Positions 8,810-17,366 of a DNA stretch of 56,611 bases are shown here, in pieces (within the stretch, counting starts at the first letter, position 1; every line of letters begins with the position of its first letter). Source of the DNA: Frigididesulfovibrio sp031553235. GTDB taxonomy: Bacteria > Desulfobacterota > Desulfovibrionia > Desulfovibrionales > Desulfovibrionaceae. The stretch is from positions 1 to 56,611 of the forward strand of contig JAVBLS010000045.1 in the NCBI GenBank assembly GCA_031553235.1. The letters are read 5' to 3'. The position numbers and the translations under genes are program-made. The notes below the pieces were generated by a model. It searched no databases. It was not told the origin of the DNA and saw only the letters and a list, made by a program, of their open reading frames with translations.

Positions 8810-10297
8810 TCAACGGCCGCCCGTCGGAGATGTGCCGTTCGTGTCGGCCGGCGGAGCAGGGGAGGGCTTGATCATGTAGGTGCCGGGGGGCGCGGGCGGC
8901 TCCGGACCGCCCAGGGCGGAGAGGAAGAAGGACGCCAGAAAGGTGTCTCGGGTTTCGGCCAGTTCGCTACGCGCGTTGCCGATGACTCTGCCGCACTCCA
9001 CCCCGGCGATTTTGTCCAAGTCGCAGGGAGCAAAGAGTGAATAGTGGTCGGCATTTTTCAGACGCAGGGTCTCGGGCGGCGAGGGCAGACCGGAAAAATA
9101 GGGCTGGGCGTGCCGTTCCGGCGGATAGACTTCGTCTTTTCCGGCTTCCACCAGAGCCACGGGCACGATCACGCGGTGCAGATCTTCGGGGCTGAACAAC
9201 ATGCCCCCGGCTGGTGCCAGCAGCGCGGCCGCCCGGATGGCCCTGTTGTTTGGAAGGCGGCGCAGGGCTTGCTGGGCGTGCGCGCCCACAGGTTGGGCCT
9301 GCGGGGCTTCGGGCGATTTTTCTTTGGCCATGATCGGCAGCGGGTTGAAGGCATCCGGCGGATCAATATACACGAACTGGGATCCGGAGAGGGTGCCGTA
9401 GCGGGGGCCGCCTTGAAAATCCAGGGCCACGGCATAGCCCAGGCGCTCTTCTTCGGCCGTGGCGGCCACTGCGGCCAGCTTTGCAGCCGCCGTCGCTCCG
9501 GGCGAGAGCTTGCCGGACGGATCTTCCTGGCCTGCTTTGCTTTCGGGGGCCGGTTCAAGCTCCGGAGCGTACATGGCTAGGGATGGGGTGAGCAGACCGT
9601 CTCCCTCGCGCTTGGTCGCGGCACGCAGTTGCGGGCCCAGAGCGGCCATACTCCGGCCGGACCAACCGGTGCAAAAGATATCGGCATACTCCACCTTGGG
9701 GCAGAATGTGGTCAAGCGATCCGGATCGGGGCGTGCCCCAAGCATCTGCATGGCGGTGATCGCACCGTAGCCAACGCCGATAAGCCCGATGCGCGATTCA
9801 TCGGCCAGGGGGCCAAGATCCGGCGAGTTCAGCACCGTTTCAAGGGAAAGCAGCAGCAGGCGCGGTCGGTCGATGAGGTTCTGCAGGGAGTAGATGCCCG
9901 ATTCCTCCCGGCTGTTGTCGCCCACCTGGGTGGGCGCGATGACCATGAAGCCGCGCGAGGCCAGGGATGCGGCCAGATCGCCGCAGTCGAAGCGGTTGCC
10001 TGCCGCGTCGTGGGAAATCAGAATGATTGGATAGAACCCGGGATGCGGCCTGCCTGTTCCGGCTTCAAAGTGCCTGCCTTCCATGTTGGAGGAGGCGCCG
10101 GAACTGCCGCCCGGATACCAGACGGCCAGATCGAAGCGAATGCGCCGGCTTTCATCCCAGACCCCGAGAGAGCGGAAAGCCGCCGAGCCGATTTTGGGTC
10201 CGGAACCCATGGCCCCGGCCGGGCCGGCCGGCAGTGCGACCGACAGAAAAAGCGCCGGGAGCAATATCCCGGCCCAGAGCCGCAGGGTACGGATCAT
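8810..10297 (-). CDS. secreted alpha/beta-hydrolase-like protein lacking the Ser nucleophile
   Basis: A 495-residue exported protein with signal peptide MIRTLRLWAGILLPALFLSV and a probable cut after GPAGA. The body resembles large bacterial dienelactone/PAF-acetylhydrolase-like hydrolases: YPIILISHDAAGNRFD near 89-104 (oxyanion region), GFMVIAPTQVGDNS, PVALVEAGKDEVYP (acid residue position) and LKNADHYSLFAPC (His position). The nucleophile elbow, which should read G-x-S-x-G, reads GVGYG at residues 174-178, so the serine is Gly176. A long Ala/Glu-rich insert (~245-290) and a Pro-rich tail are also present. It overlaps the upstream DUF3298-like gene by four bases (ATGA). It may be a binding protein or use different chemistry. 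Confidence 0.75.
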   Translation of the reverse strand: MIRTLRLWAGILLPALFLSVALPAGPAGAMGSGPKIGSAAFRSLGVWDESRRIRFDLAVWYPGGSSGASSNMEGRHFEAGTGRPHPGFYPIILISHDAAGNRFDCGDLAASLASRGFMVIAPTQVGDNSREESGIYSLQNLIDRPRLLLLSLETVLNSPDLGPLADESRIGLIGVGYGAITAMQMLGARPDPDRLTTFCPKVEYADIFCTGWSGRSMAALGPQLRAATKREGDGLLTPSLAMYAPELEPAPESKAGQEDPSGKLSPGATAAAKLAAVAATAEEERLGYAVALDFQGGPRYGTLSGSQFVYIDPPDAFNPLPIMAKEKSPEAPQAQPVGAHAQQALRRLPNNRAIRAAALLAPAGGMLFSPEDLHRVIVPVALVEAGKDEVYPPERHAQPYFSGLPSPPETLRLKNADHYSLFAPCDLDKIAGVECGRVIGNARSELAETRDTFLASFFLSALGGPEPPAPPGTYMIKPSPAPPADTNGTSPTGGR

Positions 10298-11154
10298 TTG
10301 GCTGCCGGCCCCTTGGCCCAGATGCCCGGCTTGGGGTGATACACCGTCAAGGCGGACAGGGGAATGTCCACGCGCAGCGTACCGAGTTCGGCGTCGGCCA
10401 CCTGACTGGGGGCGAAAAACAGGCTGAGGCCTTGCGGGGTCAGGGCAAAGCAGGAAAAATTCAACATGTCCGGCGCAGTGCCCCGGTGCAACAGGGCCTG
10501 ATCGTCCACATCTCCGTCCGCGACAAGCTCGCGCCGGCTGTAGAAGGAGAGGAAGGACGGCAGCCCGCTCGGGGCTTCAAGTACATCGTTCAGACCGAGA
10601 GCGCGGCCGGTGCTCAAGTCGAAGGTAAAGGAGGTCACGGCCGCCTGACCGGGCTGAAAATCGCCGGTACTCGTGGCAATGGTGAAGACGACCGAAACCG
10701 TCAGAGGCGACGCCTGAAACAACTGATAGCCGATGGTCAGAGTGAAGTGGCCGGGGTCGTCCGACGGCAGAGCGTCAAGGCCCCGGATGAAGGCATCCAT
10801 ACGTTCGCGGCACCATACGGCCACGGTTTGATCCACGGCCTGCACGCCCCAAGAGGGGTATTCCACCTGCACGGTATAGCGCGCGCTGCGGGTACGGATG
10901 CTGTGGCGTTCCTCCTGAGCCCGAATGGGGACCGAAGGCGGAATGACCTGCGGTTCGATCGCCCTGGGCGAAGCCTGCCCATGCCCGCGCAGGCCGGCGG
11001 GTTCACTCAACGCTCCGGACGCCCCGGTCTGGGCGGCGCAGGTCAAAAGCAGGGCCAGACCCAAGGTGGCCGGACAAAAAAGCCCCCGGCAGAAAAGGGG
11101 CCCGCCGGCCCAAGAAAAAGATATGGATTTCATGCGGCCGAAACGGCGCATCAT
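10294..11154 (-). CDS. exported DUF3298/RsiV-like protein
   Basis: A 286-residue protein with a hydrophobic export segment (about residues 18-38, GLFCPATLGLALLLTCAA) and a periplasmic domain. The stretch VEYPSWGVQAVDQTVAVWCRERMDAF, then GYQLFQASPLTVSVVFTI and the end FFAPSQVADAELGTLRVDIPL match the layout of the DUF3298 region seen in RsiV-type and PdaC-like envelope proteins. The start ATG at 11154 has CGGGAGC five to ten bases upstream; the frame extends further but with less suitable sites. It is coupled to the hydrolase-like gene downstream by an ATGA overlap and lies 113 bases below the radical SAM gene. A lysozyme- or peptidoglycan-related role is only a family-level guess. Confidence 0.7.
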   Translation of the reverse strand: MMRRFGRMKSISFSWAGGPLFCRGLFCPATLGLALLLTCAAQTGASGALSEPAGLRGHGQASPRAIEPQVIPPSVPIRAQEERHSIRTRSARYTVQVEYPSWGVQAVDQTVAVWCRERMDAFIRGLDALPSDDPGHFTLTIGYQLFQASPLTVSVVFTIATSTGDFQPGQAAVTSFTFDLSTGRALGLNDVLEAPSGLPSFLSFYSRRELVADGDVDDQALLHRGTAPDMLNFSCFALTPQGLSLFFAPSQVADAELGTLRVDIPLSALTVYHPKPGIWAKGPAAK

Positions 11155-11267
11155 GTCTGCTCCCGAAAAAAGCTCATGCCTCCAGCGGGCATGACACTCC
11201 TTTTTACGGCTTTTATTTCGGTTGCGCAAGGGCAACACCGGGTTTTGGCGTGATACTTCGTCGGGCT

Positions 11268-12542
11268 TCATTCTTCAGGCGAGACCCGGGGGTTGAAGTA
11301 GCCGAGGCGCAGGCCGGGGCACTCTTTCTTCAGGCGCTTGCGGAAATTGACGAAGCCGAGGTTCGGGCCGGTGTCGATGCCGTCCATGAGCTCCAGATAC
11401 AGCTCCGGGTCGATATTCAGGTTGCGCAGCTGGATGCAATCCACCTTGGTTTCATTGATCAGCTGGACCAGAGCGGCGGTTTCTTCCTCGCCGTCGGTGA
11501 AGCCGGGAAAAAAGAGCAGATTCAGAGAAACGAACACGCCGCCGCCCTTGGCCGCTTCGATGCTTTTACGCACGTCGGCGAAATCGTAGCCTTGGGGCCT
11601 GTAGTAGCGGGCGTAGCTTTCAGGCCGTACGCCGTTGCAGCTCACCCGCAGGGAGGTGAGCCCGGCCTGGGCCAGACGGGCCACAGCCTCGGGCAGGGAG
11701 GCATTGGAGTTCAGGTTGACCGTGCCCTGGCCGCCCCCCGCCCGGAAGCGGGTTACGGCCTCGACCAGCAGGTCGGCTTCGGTCAGAGGTTCACCCTCGC
11801 AGCCCTGGCCAAAGGAGAAGATCGGTTCCGGTTCGTTGCCGGCATGATGCCGCATGACTTCAAGAATTTCGTCGGCCGTGGGCCGAAAGCCCATGCGGTT
11901 TTGGGGCGTGGCGCAAATGCGCGACCCTTTTTCCTGCTGCGAGATGCAACCCACGCAGCGGGCGTTGCAGACCCGTGAGACCGGCAGAGGCGCTTCATAG
12001 CGGCCCAGGCAGAGGTTGCGGGCTGCCGGGCAGCTGTACGTCAGGGCGCATTTGGCCACCAGGTGCTGCATCAGGCGGTTGTCCGGATAAAGCTTGAGCA
12101 GGGCCTCGGCCTTCTTGCGCAGAGCAGCGGGCGGAATGCCGCGGAATACCTGGCGCGGGTCTTCGTCCACCTTTTTGGCGCAGACGTAAAAGCGTCCATT
12201 GGCAAAGCCGACGGCTCCGTAGGCGAACAGGGGCAACACCGGGGCGTCCTTTTGGGTGGCGTAGGCCGGGTGGCCGGTCAGGGTATGGGCCGGAGCCACA
12301 AAGGCGGCCACGGCCTGCTCTTCGATTTCCTCCACTTGCCCGGTTTCCTGGTCCAGGCCCAGGGCGCGGCGGCCGGGCAGAAGAAAGAGCTCGCTCTCCT
12401 CGGGCAGGGGCATGAGTTCGTCCGGACGAGGCAGGCCGAATTCTCGGCCGCGCCGGTAGATCAGCAGCAGATCCGGATGGTCGTATATGTTCCCTTCGGC
12501 ATCGGCAAAGAGCAGATGGGGTCGGATGGACGAAGAAGCCAT
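11268..12542 (-). CDS. radical SAM protein of unknown function
   Basis: A 424-residue protein with the iron-sulfur/SAM motif CNARCVGC (C-x3-C-x2-C) near the middle of the chain, about residue 200. This follows an N-terminal region of some 190 residues that includes AKCALTYSCPAARNLCLG, which carries further Cys residues that could bind metal. After the motif come FSFGQGCEGEPL (the GGE-like region), TVNLNSNASL, SLRVSCNGVRPESY and SLNLLFFPGF, as in TIM-barrel radical SAM enzymes. There is no SPASM tail. The start MASSSIRPH has GGAGCG eight bases upstream. It is the first gene of the minus-strand run to moaA and diverges from the plus-strand group at 12721. The substrate is unknown. Confidence 0.85.
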   Translation of the reverse strand: MASSSIRPHLLFADAEGNIYDHPDLLLIYRRGREFGLPRPDELMPLPEESELFLLPGRRALGLDQETGQVEEIEEQAVAAFVAPAHTLTGHPAYATQKDAPVLPLFAYGAVGFANGRFYVCAKKVDEDPRQVFRGIPPAALRKKAEALLKLYPDNRLMQHLVAKCALTYSCPAARNLCLGRYEAPLPVSRVCNARCVGCISQQEKGSRICATPQNRMGFRPTADEILEVMRHHAGNEPEPIFSFGQGCEGEPLTEADLLVEAVTRFRAGGGQGTVNLNSNASLPEAVARLAQAGLTSLRVSCNGVRPESYARYYRPQGYDFADVRKSIEAAKGGGVFVSLNLLFFPGFTDGEEETAALVQLINETKVDCIQLRNLNIDPELYLELMDGIDTGPNLGFVNFRKRLKKECPGLRLGYFNPRVSPEE

Positions 12543-12720
12543 GGCGGACGCTCCGATAACGGCCGCGCCGGGCGGCCGGCAGTGGGCCTGCGGCGTTGTT
12601 TCCCCCAAGGGTCTGTGCTATCCTTGAGAGTCTGCCGGGAGGGCCTTCCCGCCCGGAGCCGTATGCTTACGCCGAGACGGTCCCCTCAGGCAAGGAAAAA
12701 TCGGTAATCTGGAGAGACCC

Positions 12721-13068
12721 ATGTTTTCCAACCCGGCCTCCGGCCTCATGTTGATGCTCCTGCTGGGCTTTGTCGGCCTGCTGGTGATGTTTGTTTTTCT
12801 CATGCGGACCCTGGCCGCCCAGCAGAGCCTGATGCAGGAGCGCTTCTCCCGGCTTGAAACGCAACTGGCCCTGATTGAGGCCCGGCTGACCGAAGCCGCG
12901 CGTCGCTCCAATGAACCGGGCAAAGCCGCGCCGCCGGTCGGAGATCTGGCCGCCCTGCTGGAGGGAGCGGCCACGCTGCCGCCTCCGAGAGCTTCTTCGG
13001 GCCTCGGCCGGACGAGTGCCGACCCTTCCCGCAACGGTCGTCCCCTGGACATAAGGCTGGATTCTTGA
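12721..13068 (+). CDS. small membrane-anchored coiled-coil protein
   Basis: A 115-residue protein with one N-terminal membrane helix (residues ~8-29, LMLMLLLGFVGLLVMFVFLM). Next comes a predicted coiled coil (MQERFSRLETQLALIEARLTEA in the 38-60 region) and a Pro/Ser/Arg-rich tail. I do not recognise a family. GGAGAG lies five bases before the ATG. Its stop overlaps the nadK start by one base (TGATG), so the two are probably translated together, which suggests but does not prove a link to NAD kinase or simply shared transcription. Confidence 0.75.
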   Translation: MFSNPASGLMLMLLLGFVGLLVMFVFLMRTLAAQQSLMQERFSRLETQLALIEARLTEAARRSNEPGKAAPPVGDLAALLEGAATLPPPRASSGLGRTSADPSRNGRPLDIRLDS

Positions 13069-13937
13069 TGTCGATTACCGGAGAACTCTCGTCCGTAGCC
13101 CTGGTGATCAAGGACGGCAACGCCGAGGCCGAGGCCGAAGCCGAAGCCGTGCGCCGGCTGCTCGAAGCCCACGGCGCGGCCGTGCATTGTTCGATCCACG
13201 GAGTTTCGGCCGAATCGCTGCCTGAGGTGGATCTGGTCCTGGCCCTGGGCGGCGACGGAACCATTGTTTCCATTGCCCGCTCCCTGCTGGGGCGGTGCAT
13301 TCCTCTGGCCGGAATCAACTTCGGCCGGGTGGGTTTTTTGGCGGAACTTTCGCGCGAGAACTGGCGCGAGGGTCTGGAACACGCCCTTGCGCACGGCTTT
13401 GATGTGGAAGAGCGCATGTCCCTGGGCTGGCACCTGGAACGCGACGGGCGGGAGATTTTGCAGGGCGAGGTGATCAACGACGTGGTGGTCACCCGCGGCA
13501 AGCTGGCCCGGTTGGTGCGCCTGGAGTTGAGCGTGGGCGAGAAGCCCTTCATGATCCTGCGCTCCGACGGCCTGATTTTTTCTTCGCCCACGGGGGCTTC
13601 CGGCTATTCCTGCTCGGCCGGAGGGCCGTTGCTGCACCCCGGTCTGAATGCCTATGTGGTTTCGGCCATTTGCCCCTTTCTGGGCAGTTTTCCACCCCTG
13701 GTCCTGGCCCCGCAGACCGGTTTTGCGGTCACCGTCGGCGAAGCCGGCACCGATCTCTACCTGACCCTGGACGGGCAGGAGACCCACCTTCTGGAAGTGG
13801 GCGACACCCTGCGGGTCTGCGGCCTGCCCGGTCGCTTTCCCGTGGCCCGCCTGGGCATGGTTGGTTATTTCGAGCGCCTGCGCAGCGTGGGCTTTGTGCA
13901 GGAAGCACCGCCCACCCAGCCGGCGGGCAGAGCGTAA
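13068..13937 (+). CDS. nadK: NAD kinase
   Basis: Phosphorylates NAD to NADP in the cytoplasm. The 289-residue protein has the invariant GGDGT motif (LALGGDGTIVSIARSLLG, about residues 59-76), then INFGRVGFLAEL, INDVVVTRG, and the catalytic-site stretch SDGLIFSSPTGASGYSCSAGGP, which matches the family's TPTGSTAYSLSAGGP. The ATG at 13068 overlaps the preceding stop codon (TGATG); a TTG one codon earlier is a less likely start. The N-terminal repeat of Glu-Ala (AEAEAEAEA) is a simple tract found only here. The next gene follows after 51 bases. Confidence 0.96.
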   Translation: MSITGELSSVALVIKDGNAEAEAEAEAVRRLLEAHGAAVHCSIHGVSAESLPEVDLVLALGGDGTIVSIARSLLGRCIPLAGINFGRVGFLAELSRENWREGLEHALAHGFDVEERMSLGWHLERDGREILQGEVINDVVVTRGKLARLVRLELSVGEKPFMILRSDGLIFSSPTGASGYSCSAGGPLLHPGLNAYVVSAICPFLGSFPPLVLAPQTGFAVTVGEAGTDLYLTLDGQETHLLEVGDTLRVCGLPGRFPVARLGMVGYFERLRSVGFVQEAPPTQPAGRA

Positions 13938-13988
13938 CGCAAGCGGACCTGGTTCACCCGGCCCCGTTTGTATCTCAAGGAGAAAATC

Positions 13989-15731
13989 ATGTCGAAGCTC
14001 CCCGCGGTCGAGCGCGTCAGCGACATCCGCATGGGCAAGAACCCGGCCTTGGAAGCCTGGCTGTATCATTTCCTCACGGAAAACAACCTGGAGTATCTGC
14101 TCAATCCTTCCTACGTCGCCTCGCCTGAGCAATTGCGCTTTATGGCGGCCCTGCGCGACGATCAAATTTACCTGCCCTGCGCCGACGCAACCTTTCAGGA
14201 ACTTTACGACAGCTCGGCAGGCCGGCCCTACGTGCGCGAGTATCGCAGGGCTTGGCTGTTCATCGTCAAGCTGGTGAGAAGCTACAACGTCGGCCGCAAC
14301 GACGAACGCCGGGTGCTCGGCTTTTGCCGCTACCGCTTCCGCATGTATCTGGAGTCGGGCATGGTGTTGCCCTCGCGCCTGATCAAGCGTTTGGTGGGCA
14401 TTGTCCTGACCCAGTGCGGCGACAACGATCCTTTTCGCGACAAAAAGCGCCTGGCCAACCAGCGGGCGGCCGAGCGCCTGCGCGATTCGGCCGTGCAGCG
14501 GGCTCTGTTGCACTGCGCGCCCGACTTCGGCACGGCCTGTCAAGACATTCCTTCGTTGCGCTGGGAGATGGATCTGGCCGAGATTGCCCGGCTGATGCTC
14601 ATTTCTTCCCAGGAAGGCATGTGGGAAAGCAACATGTCGGTTTTCGACCTGGAGCAGGATATCAAGAGCGCCCGCAAGCGTTGCGATTGCCTGCGCCGGG
14701 TCTTTGGGCCGGAAAGCGACGAACGCCGTAAAATCCTGTTCATTCCAGACGTGGCCGGCGGCTTTATTTTTGATCTGGCCTTGATCCGTGCCCTGTTGCG
14801 CCAGGGGCACCAGGTGATCCTGGCCATGAAGGACGCCTTTTATTTCAATTCGCCCACCATCGGCGACCTGGAGTACGATACGTTGCTCAAGGAACTTTTG
14901 GGCGACGCCCATGTGGTCCGGCGCGACGGCGTGTCCAAGAACGATCTGCTCCAGTTGCTGCGCGAGCGGCGGTTTTTGATTGTTTCCGACGGCACCTCCG
15001 AACAGCTCAATCTCTACCGCACGGGCGTGACCTTCGCCAGGGCCTGGAAGGAATGCGACGTGGTGCTGGCCAAAGGCTTTCGCAACAAGCAGGTGCTCAT
15101 CGATTCCAGCCACGAGTTCACCCGCGACGTCATCGCCTGGTGGCGCGATAAGGACGGCGGTTTCCGCATCCAGGCCAAGCCCAAGGCGGTCTGGATCCGC
15201 AAGTTTGCGGAAAAAGATCTGCTGGCCAAGGCCAAAAGCCTTATTCAGGAAATGCGCCGGGCCAGGGCCGCCGGCAAGACGATCATGTTTTACAGCGCCG
15301 TGATCGGCTCCATTCCCGGCCAGACCAAGACGGCCATTTCTCTGGTCAACGCCTTTGTGGCCCGACTGCGGGAAAAAATGGACGCCACCTTCATCATCAA
15401 CCCGGCCGAGCACTTTGAGGAAGGCATGGATGGCGACGACCTGATGTACATGTGGGAACATGTGCAGCGCAGCGGTCTGCTGGATGTCTGGCGCTTCCAG
15501 ACCGTTGAGGATATTGAAGTCGGCTTTGCCCTGCTGGAGCGCAAGGTGCCCTCGGTCTGGACCGGCAAAGACGCCACCTTTTCCACCGGCTGCACCAAAG
15601 AGATGCGCATCGCTCTGGATGTGCAGCAAAAGCAGCCGGAACTGCAAATCATCGGCCCGGCAGCCGAGAAGTTTTTCCGCCGGCGCGATTATGGCGTGGG
15701 CAAGTATTTTGACGCCACGCTGAGGGCCTGA
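13989..15731 (+). CDS. ARMT1/DUF89-like protein
   Basis: A 580-residue cytoplasmic protein. Its second half matches the DUF89/ARMT1-like metal-dependent phosphatase fold: ILFIPDVAGGFIFDLALI, GHQVILAMKDAFYFNSPTIGD, FLIVSDGTSEQLNLY and DVVLAKGFRNKQVL. Family members (damage-control phosphatases) carry Asp-Asn in a DNAGE-like motif for the metal; here the Asn is Val (PDVAGG), while the later Asp and Lys positions look kept. The first ~240 residues, rich in Arg and aromatic residues, are not recognised. The start is the ATG at 13989, with AAGGAG seven bases upstream. If active it would hydrolyse a phosphorylated metabolite; with the changed Asn this is uncertain. Confidence 0.65.
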   Translation: MSKLPAVERVSDIRMGKNPALEAWLYHFLTENNLEYLLNPSYVASPEQLRFMAALRDDQIYLPCADATFQELYDSSAGRPYVREYRRAWLFIVKLVRSYNVGRNDERRVLGFCRYRFRMYLESGMVLPSRLIKRLVGIVLTQCGDNDPFRDKKRLANQRAAERLRDSAVQRALLHCAPDFGTACQDIPSLRWEMDLAEIARLMLISSQEGMWESNMSVFDLEQDIKSARKRCDCLRRVFGPESDERRKILFIPDVAGGFIFDLALIRALLRQGHQVILAMKDAFYFNSPTIGDLEYDTLLKELLGDAHVVRRDGVSKNDLLQLLRERRFLIVSDGTSEQLNLYRTGVTFARAWKECDVVLAKGFRNKQVLIDSSHEFTRDVIAWWRDKDGGFRIQAKPKAVWIRKFAEKDLLAKAKSLIQEMRRARAAGKTIMFYSAVIGSIPGQTKTAISLVNAFVARLREKMDATFIINPAEHFEEGMDGDDLMYMWEHVQRSGLLDVWRFQTVEDIEVGFALLERKVPSVWTGKDATFSTGCTKEMRIALDVQQKQPELQIIGPAAEKFFRRRDYGVGKYFDATLRA

Positions 15732-15843
15732 AGCATTCATTCGTGAATTGCGTAACGGCACGTCGGCCTTCTCCTTGCATATTGGAGCGGAGGATCGTAC
15801 CATTGAGCCGGACAAAACCATGCCCGTACAAAAGGATGCCGTC

Positions 15844-16125
15844 ATGAGCGATTTTCCCGTTTCCGATTTCGACGCCCTGACTCCCACTCAGGTTTCGGCT
15901 TTTCTGGACGCCGTGGATGAGGGGCGGGTCGACGAAGATCACCCTTTGCTGGCCCATATCGAGGGCCGGGTGCGGCATTTTTCCGCTGTAGCCGGTGAGG
16001 CCCTGGAGGCCGGCGGCGACTATCTGCCGGTACTGACGCCCACGGCTTCGGCCACGGCTGTGGACGCCGTGGCCATGGATCTGGTTTTGACCGCCCTGGA
16101 AGAGGCCATGGAGGACGCAGAGTAA
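15844..16125 (+). CDS. small acidic protein of unknown function
   Basis: A 93-residue soluble protein (MSDFPVSDFDALTPTQVSAF...) that is strongly acidic and ends in EEAMEDAE. It has no signal peptide, Cys or recognised motif. The start ATG at 15844 has AAAGGA eight bases upstream; two in-frame ATGs further up lack a site. It lies 112 bases after the ARMT1-like gene on the same strand and is followed by a strong terminator at 16186, so it closes the plus-strand group. An anti-sigma-like or adaptor role cannot be excluded, but nothing supports a specific function. Confidence 0.6.
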   Translation: MSDFPVSDFDALTPTQVSAFLDAVDEGRVDEDHPLLAHIEGRVRHFSAVAGEALEAGGDYLPVLTPTASATAVDAVAMDLVLTALEEAMEDAE

Positions 16126-16131
16126 ATTTTT

Positions 16132-16223
16132 GGCCGCGCGGCCGAAGGTTTTTTGTTTTGCCGCGTCACGGCGGCGGTATGTAAAGAGGCTCCCGGCGCA
16201 TTGCCGGGAGCCTCTGTTTTCTT
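16132..16223 (+). terminator. tandem intrinsic terminators
   Basis: Two hairpins end the plus-strand group. The first is the palindrome GGCCGCGCGGCC (from 16132) with TTTTTTGTTTT soon after. The second is GAGGCTCCCGGC (16186-16197) pairing with GCCGGGAGCCTC (16203-16214) over 12 bases, followed by TGTTTTCTT. They may also serve the convergent methyltransferase gene. Confidence 0.85.
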
Positions 16224-16307
16224 AACGGAGTCACCCACTCCGGCGCTATACGGCAACGGTGAATGCCGCCTGCGTCTGCGTGGTGGACCGCCGCCGTCCC
16301 AAAGTAT

Positions 16308-17366
16308 TTACTCCCGATAGAGGGTGAAGGCCGCCCCGAGGTTGCGCAAACGGGTTGCGGCAATTGCCGCGGCCGCCGGCCCGGCGTCGCAGGCCAGCCA
16401 CTGCCGGCCGGTCTTGTGGGCCACGGCCGCCGTAGTGCCGCTGCCACAGAAATAGTCTTCCACCAGATCTCCCGGTTCGGTCAGGGCTGCAATCAACCGT
16501 TCAAGCAGGCGCTCGGGCTTCTGTACCGCATAACCGGTGCGTTCGGACGACAGGGGATTGAGCATGGGGATGTCCCAGACGTCGTCCACGGGCGTGCCCA
16601 GGGGGTTGGGCAAATAGTGCTTGCCCGAGCGGGCGGTGATGCCGGCGGCGGCGTAGCCGCTGCCCGGCTTGTAGGGCACGCGCACGGCATCGGCGTTGAA
16701 GTGCCGGCGGCCGGATTTGGCGTACAGCAACAGGGTATCGTGTTTTTGGGAAAAGCGGCTTTTGGAACGTCCACCGCCGGTATAGTGCCAGATGATTTCG
16801 TTGATGAAGCGGCTTTTACCGAAACACTCGTCCAGGAGCAGCCGGGCCGGGGCCACGGTGCGCCGGTCGCAGTGCAGGCACAGGCAGCCGTCGTCGGCCA
16901 GGCGCTCGCGCATCAGCTTGAGGCGCGGCCGCAGCATGTTCAGCCAGCCGGCCAGATTTTCCCATTTATCGCTGAAGGCCGGCACCTTTTCTCCGTCCCG
17001 GCCGGCGAAAAAATCGGCGCCCACGGCAAAGGGCGGGTCCAGGTAAATCAGCCGGGGTCGTTGCTTCGGCATTTGCGGCAGAGAGACGGGCGCATGGACC
17101 AAAGTATACAGCAGGGCCAAGTTGTCGCAATGAAAGAGCAGGTTGTGCGCTCCTTCCGGATCAATGGCGGCGTTGCGCGGCACGGAAGCGGCATCGCGGC
17201 GCAGGCAAAGATGCGGGGGAGCAGGGTCCGGCGCGGTCTTGCCGGGCCAGAGAAACTCGCCCTCGTCGGGCAGAGCAAGCAGGGGTTCGAGCAGGGCGCG
17301 GGGCACGGGTTTGTCTGCCGCAATCAGGGCCAGAAGCTCGGCCTTGTCCCGCGCCGAAAGGCTCAT
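16308..17366 (-). CDS. orphan beta-class DNA methyltransferase (N6-A or N4-C)
   Basis: A 352-residue DNA modification enzyme. The catalytic motif IV DPPF (IYLDPPFAVGADFF, about residue 110) comes before the SAM-binding motif I (EDYFCGSGTTAAVAHKTG, about residue 315), the order seen in beta-class enzymes and Type III Mod subunits. HCDNLALLYTL, MLRPRLKLMRERLADDGCLC and EIIWHYTGGGRSKSRF also match Mod-like proteins. DPPF instead of DPPY is a tolerated variant. No restriction or specificity gene is adjacent. Its ATG overlaps the tsaB stop by four bases (ATGA), so it is the last gene of a housekeeping operon, an unusual place. The recognition sequence is unknown. Confidence 0.87.
   Translation of the reverse strand: MSLSARDKAELLALIAADKPVPRALLEPLLALPDEGEFLWPGKTAPDPAPPHLCLRRDAASVPRNAAIDPEGAHNLLFHCDNLALLYTLVHAPVSLPQMPKQRPRLIYLDPPFAVGADFFAGRDGEKVPAFSDKWENLAGWLNMLRPRLKLMRERLADDGCLCLHCDRRTVAPARLLLDECFGKSRFINEIIWHYTGGGRSKSRFSQKHDTLLLYAKSGRRHFNADAVRVPYKPGSGYAAAGITARSGKHYLPNPLGTPVDDVWDIPMLNPLSSERTGYAVQKPERLLERLIAALTEPGDLVEDYFCGSGTTAAVAHKTGRQWLACDAGPAAAAIAATRLRNLGAAFTLYRE

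Noticed and set aside
12618..15887. A 1089-codon open frame on the minus strand
   Set aside because: It lies opposite nadK and the ARMT1-like gene, has no family-like sequence, and arises because high-GC coding strands leave the antisense frame free of stops.
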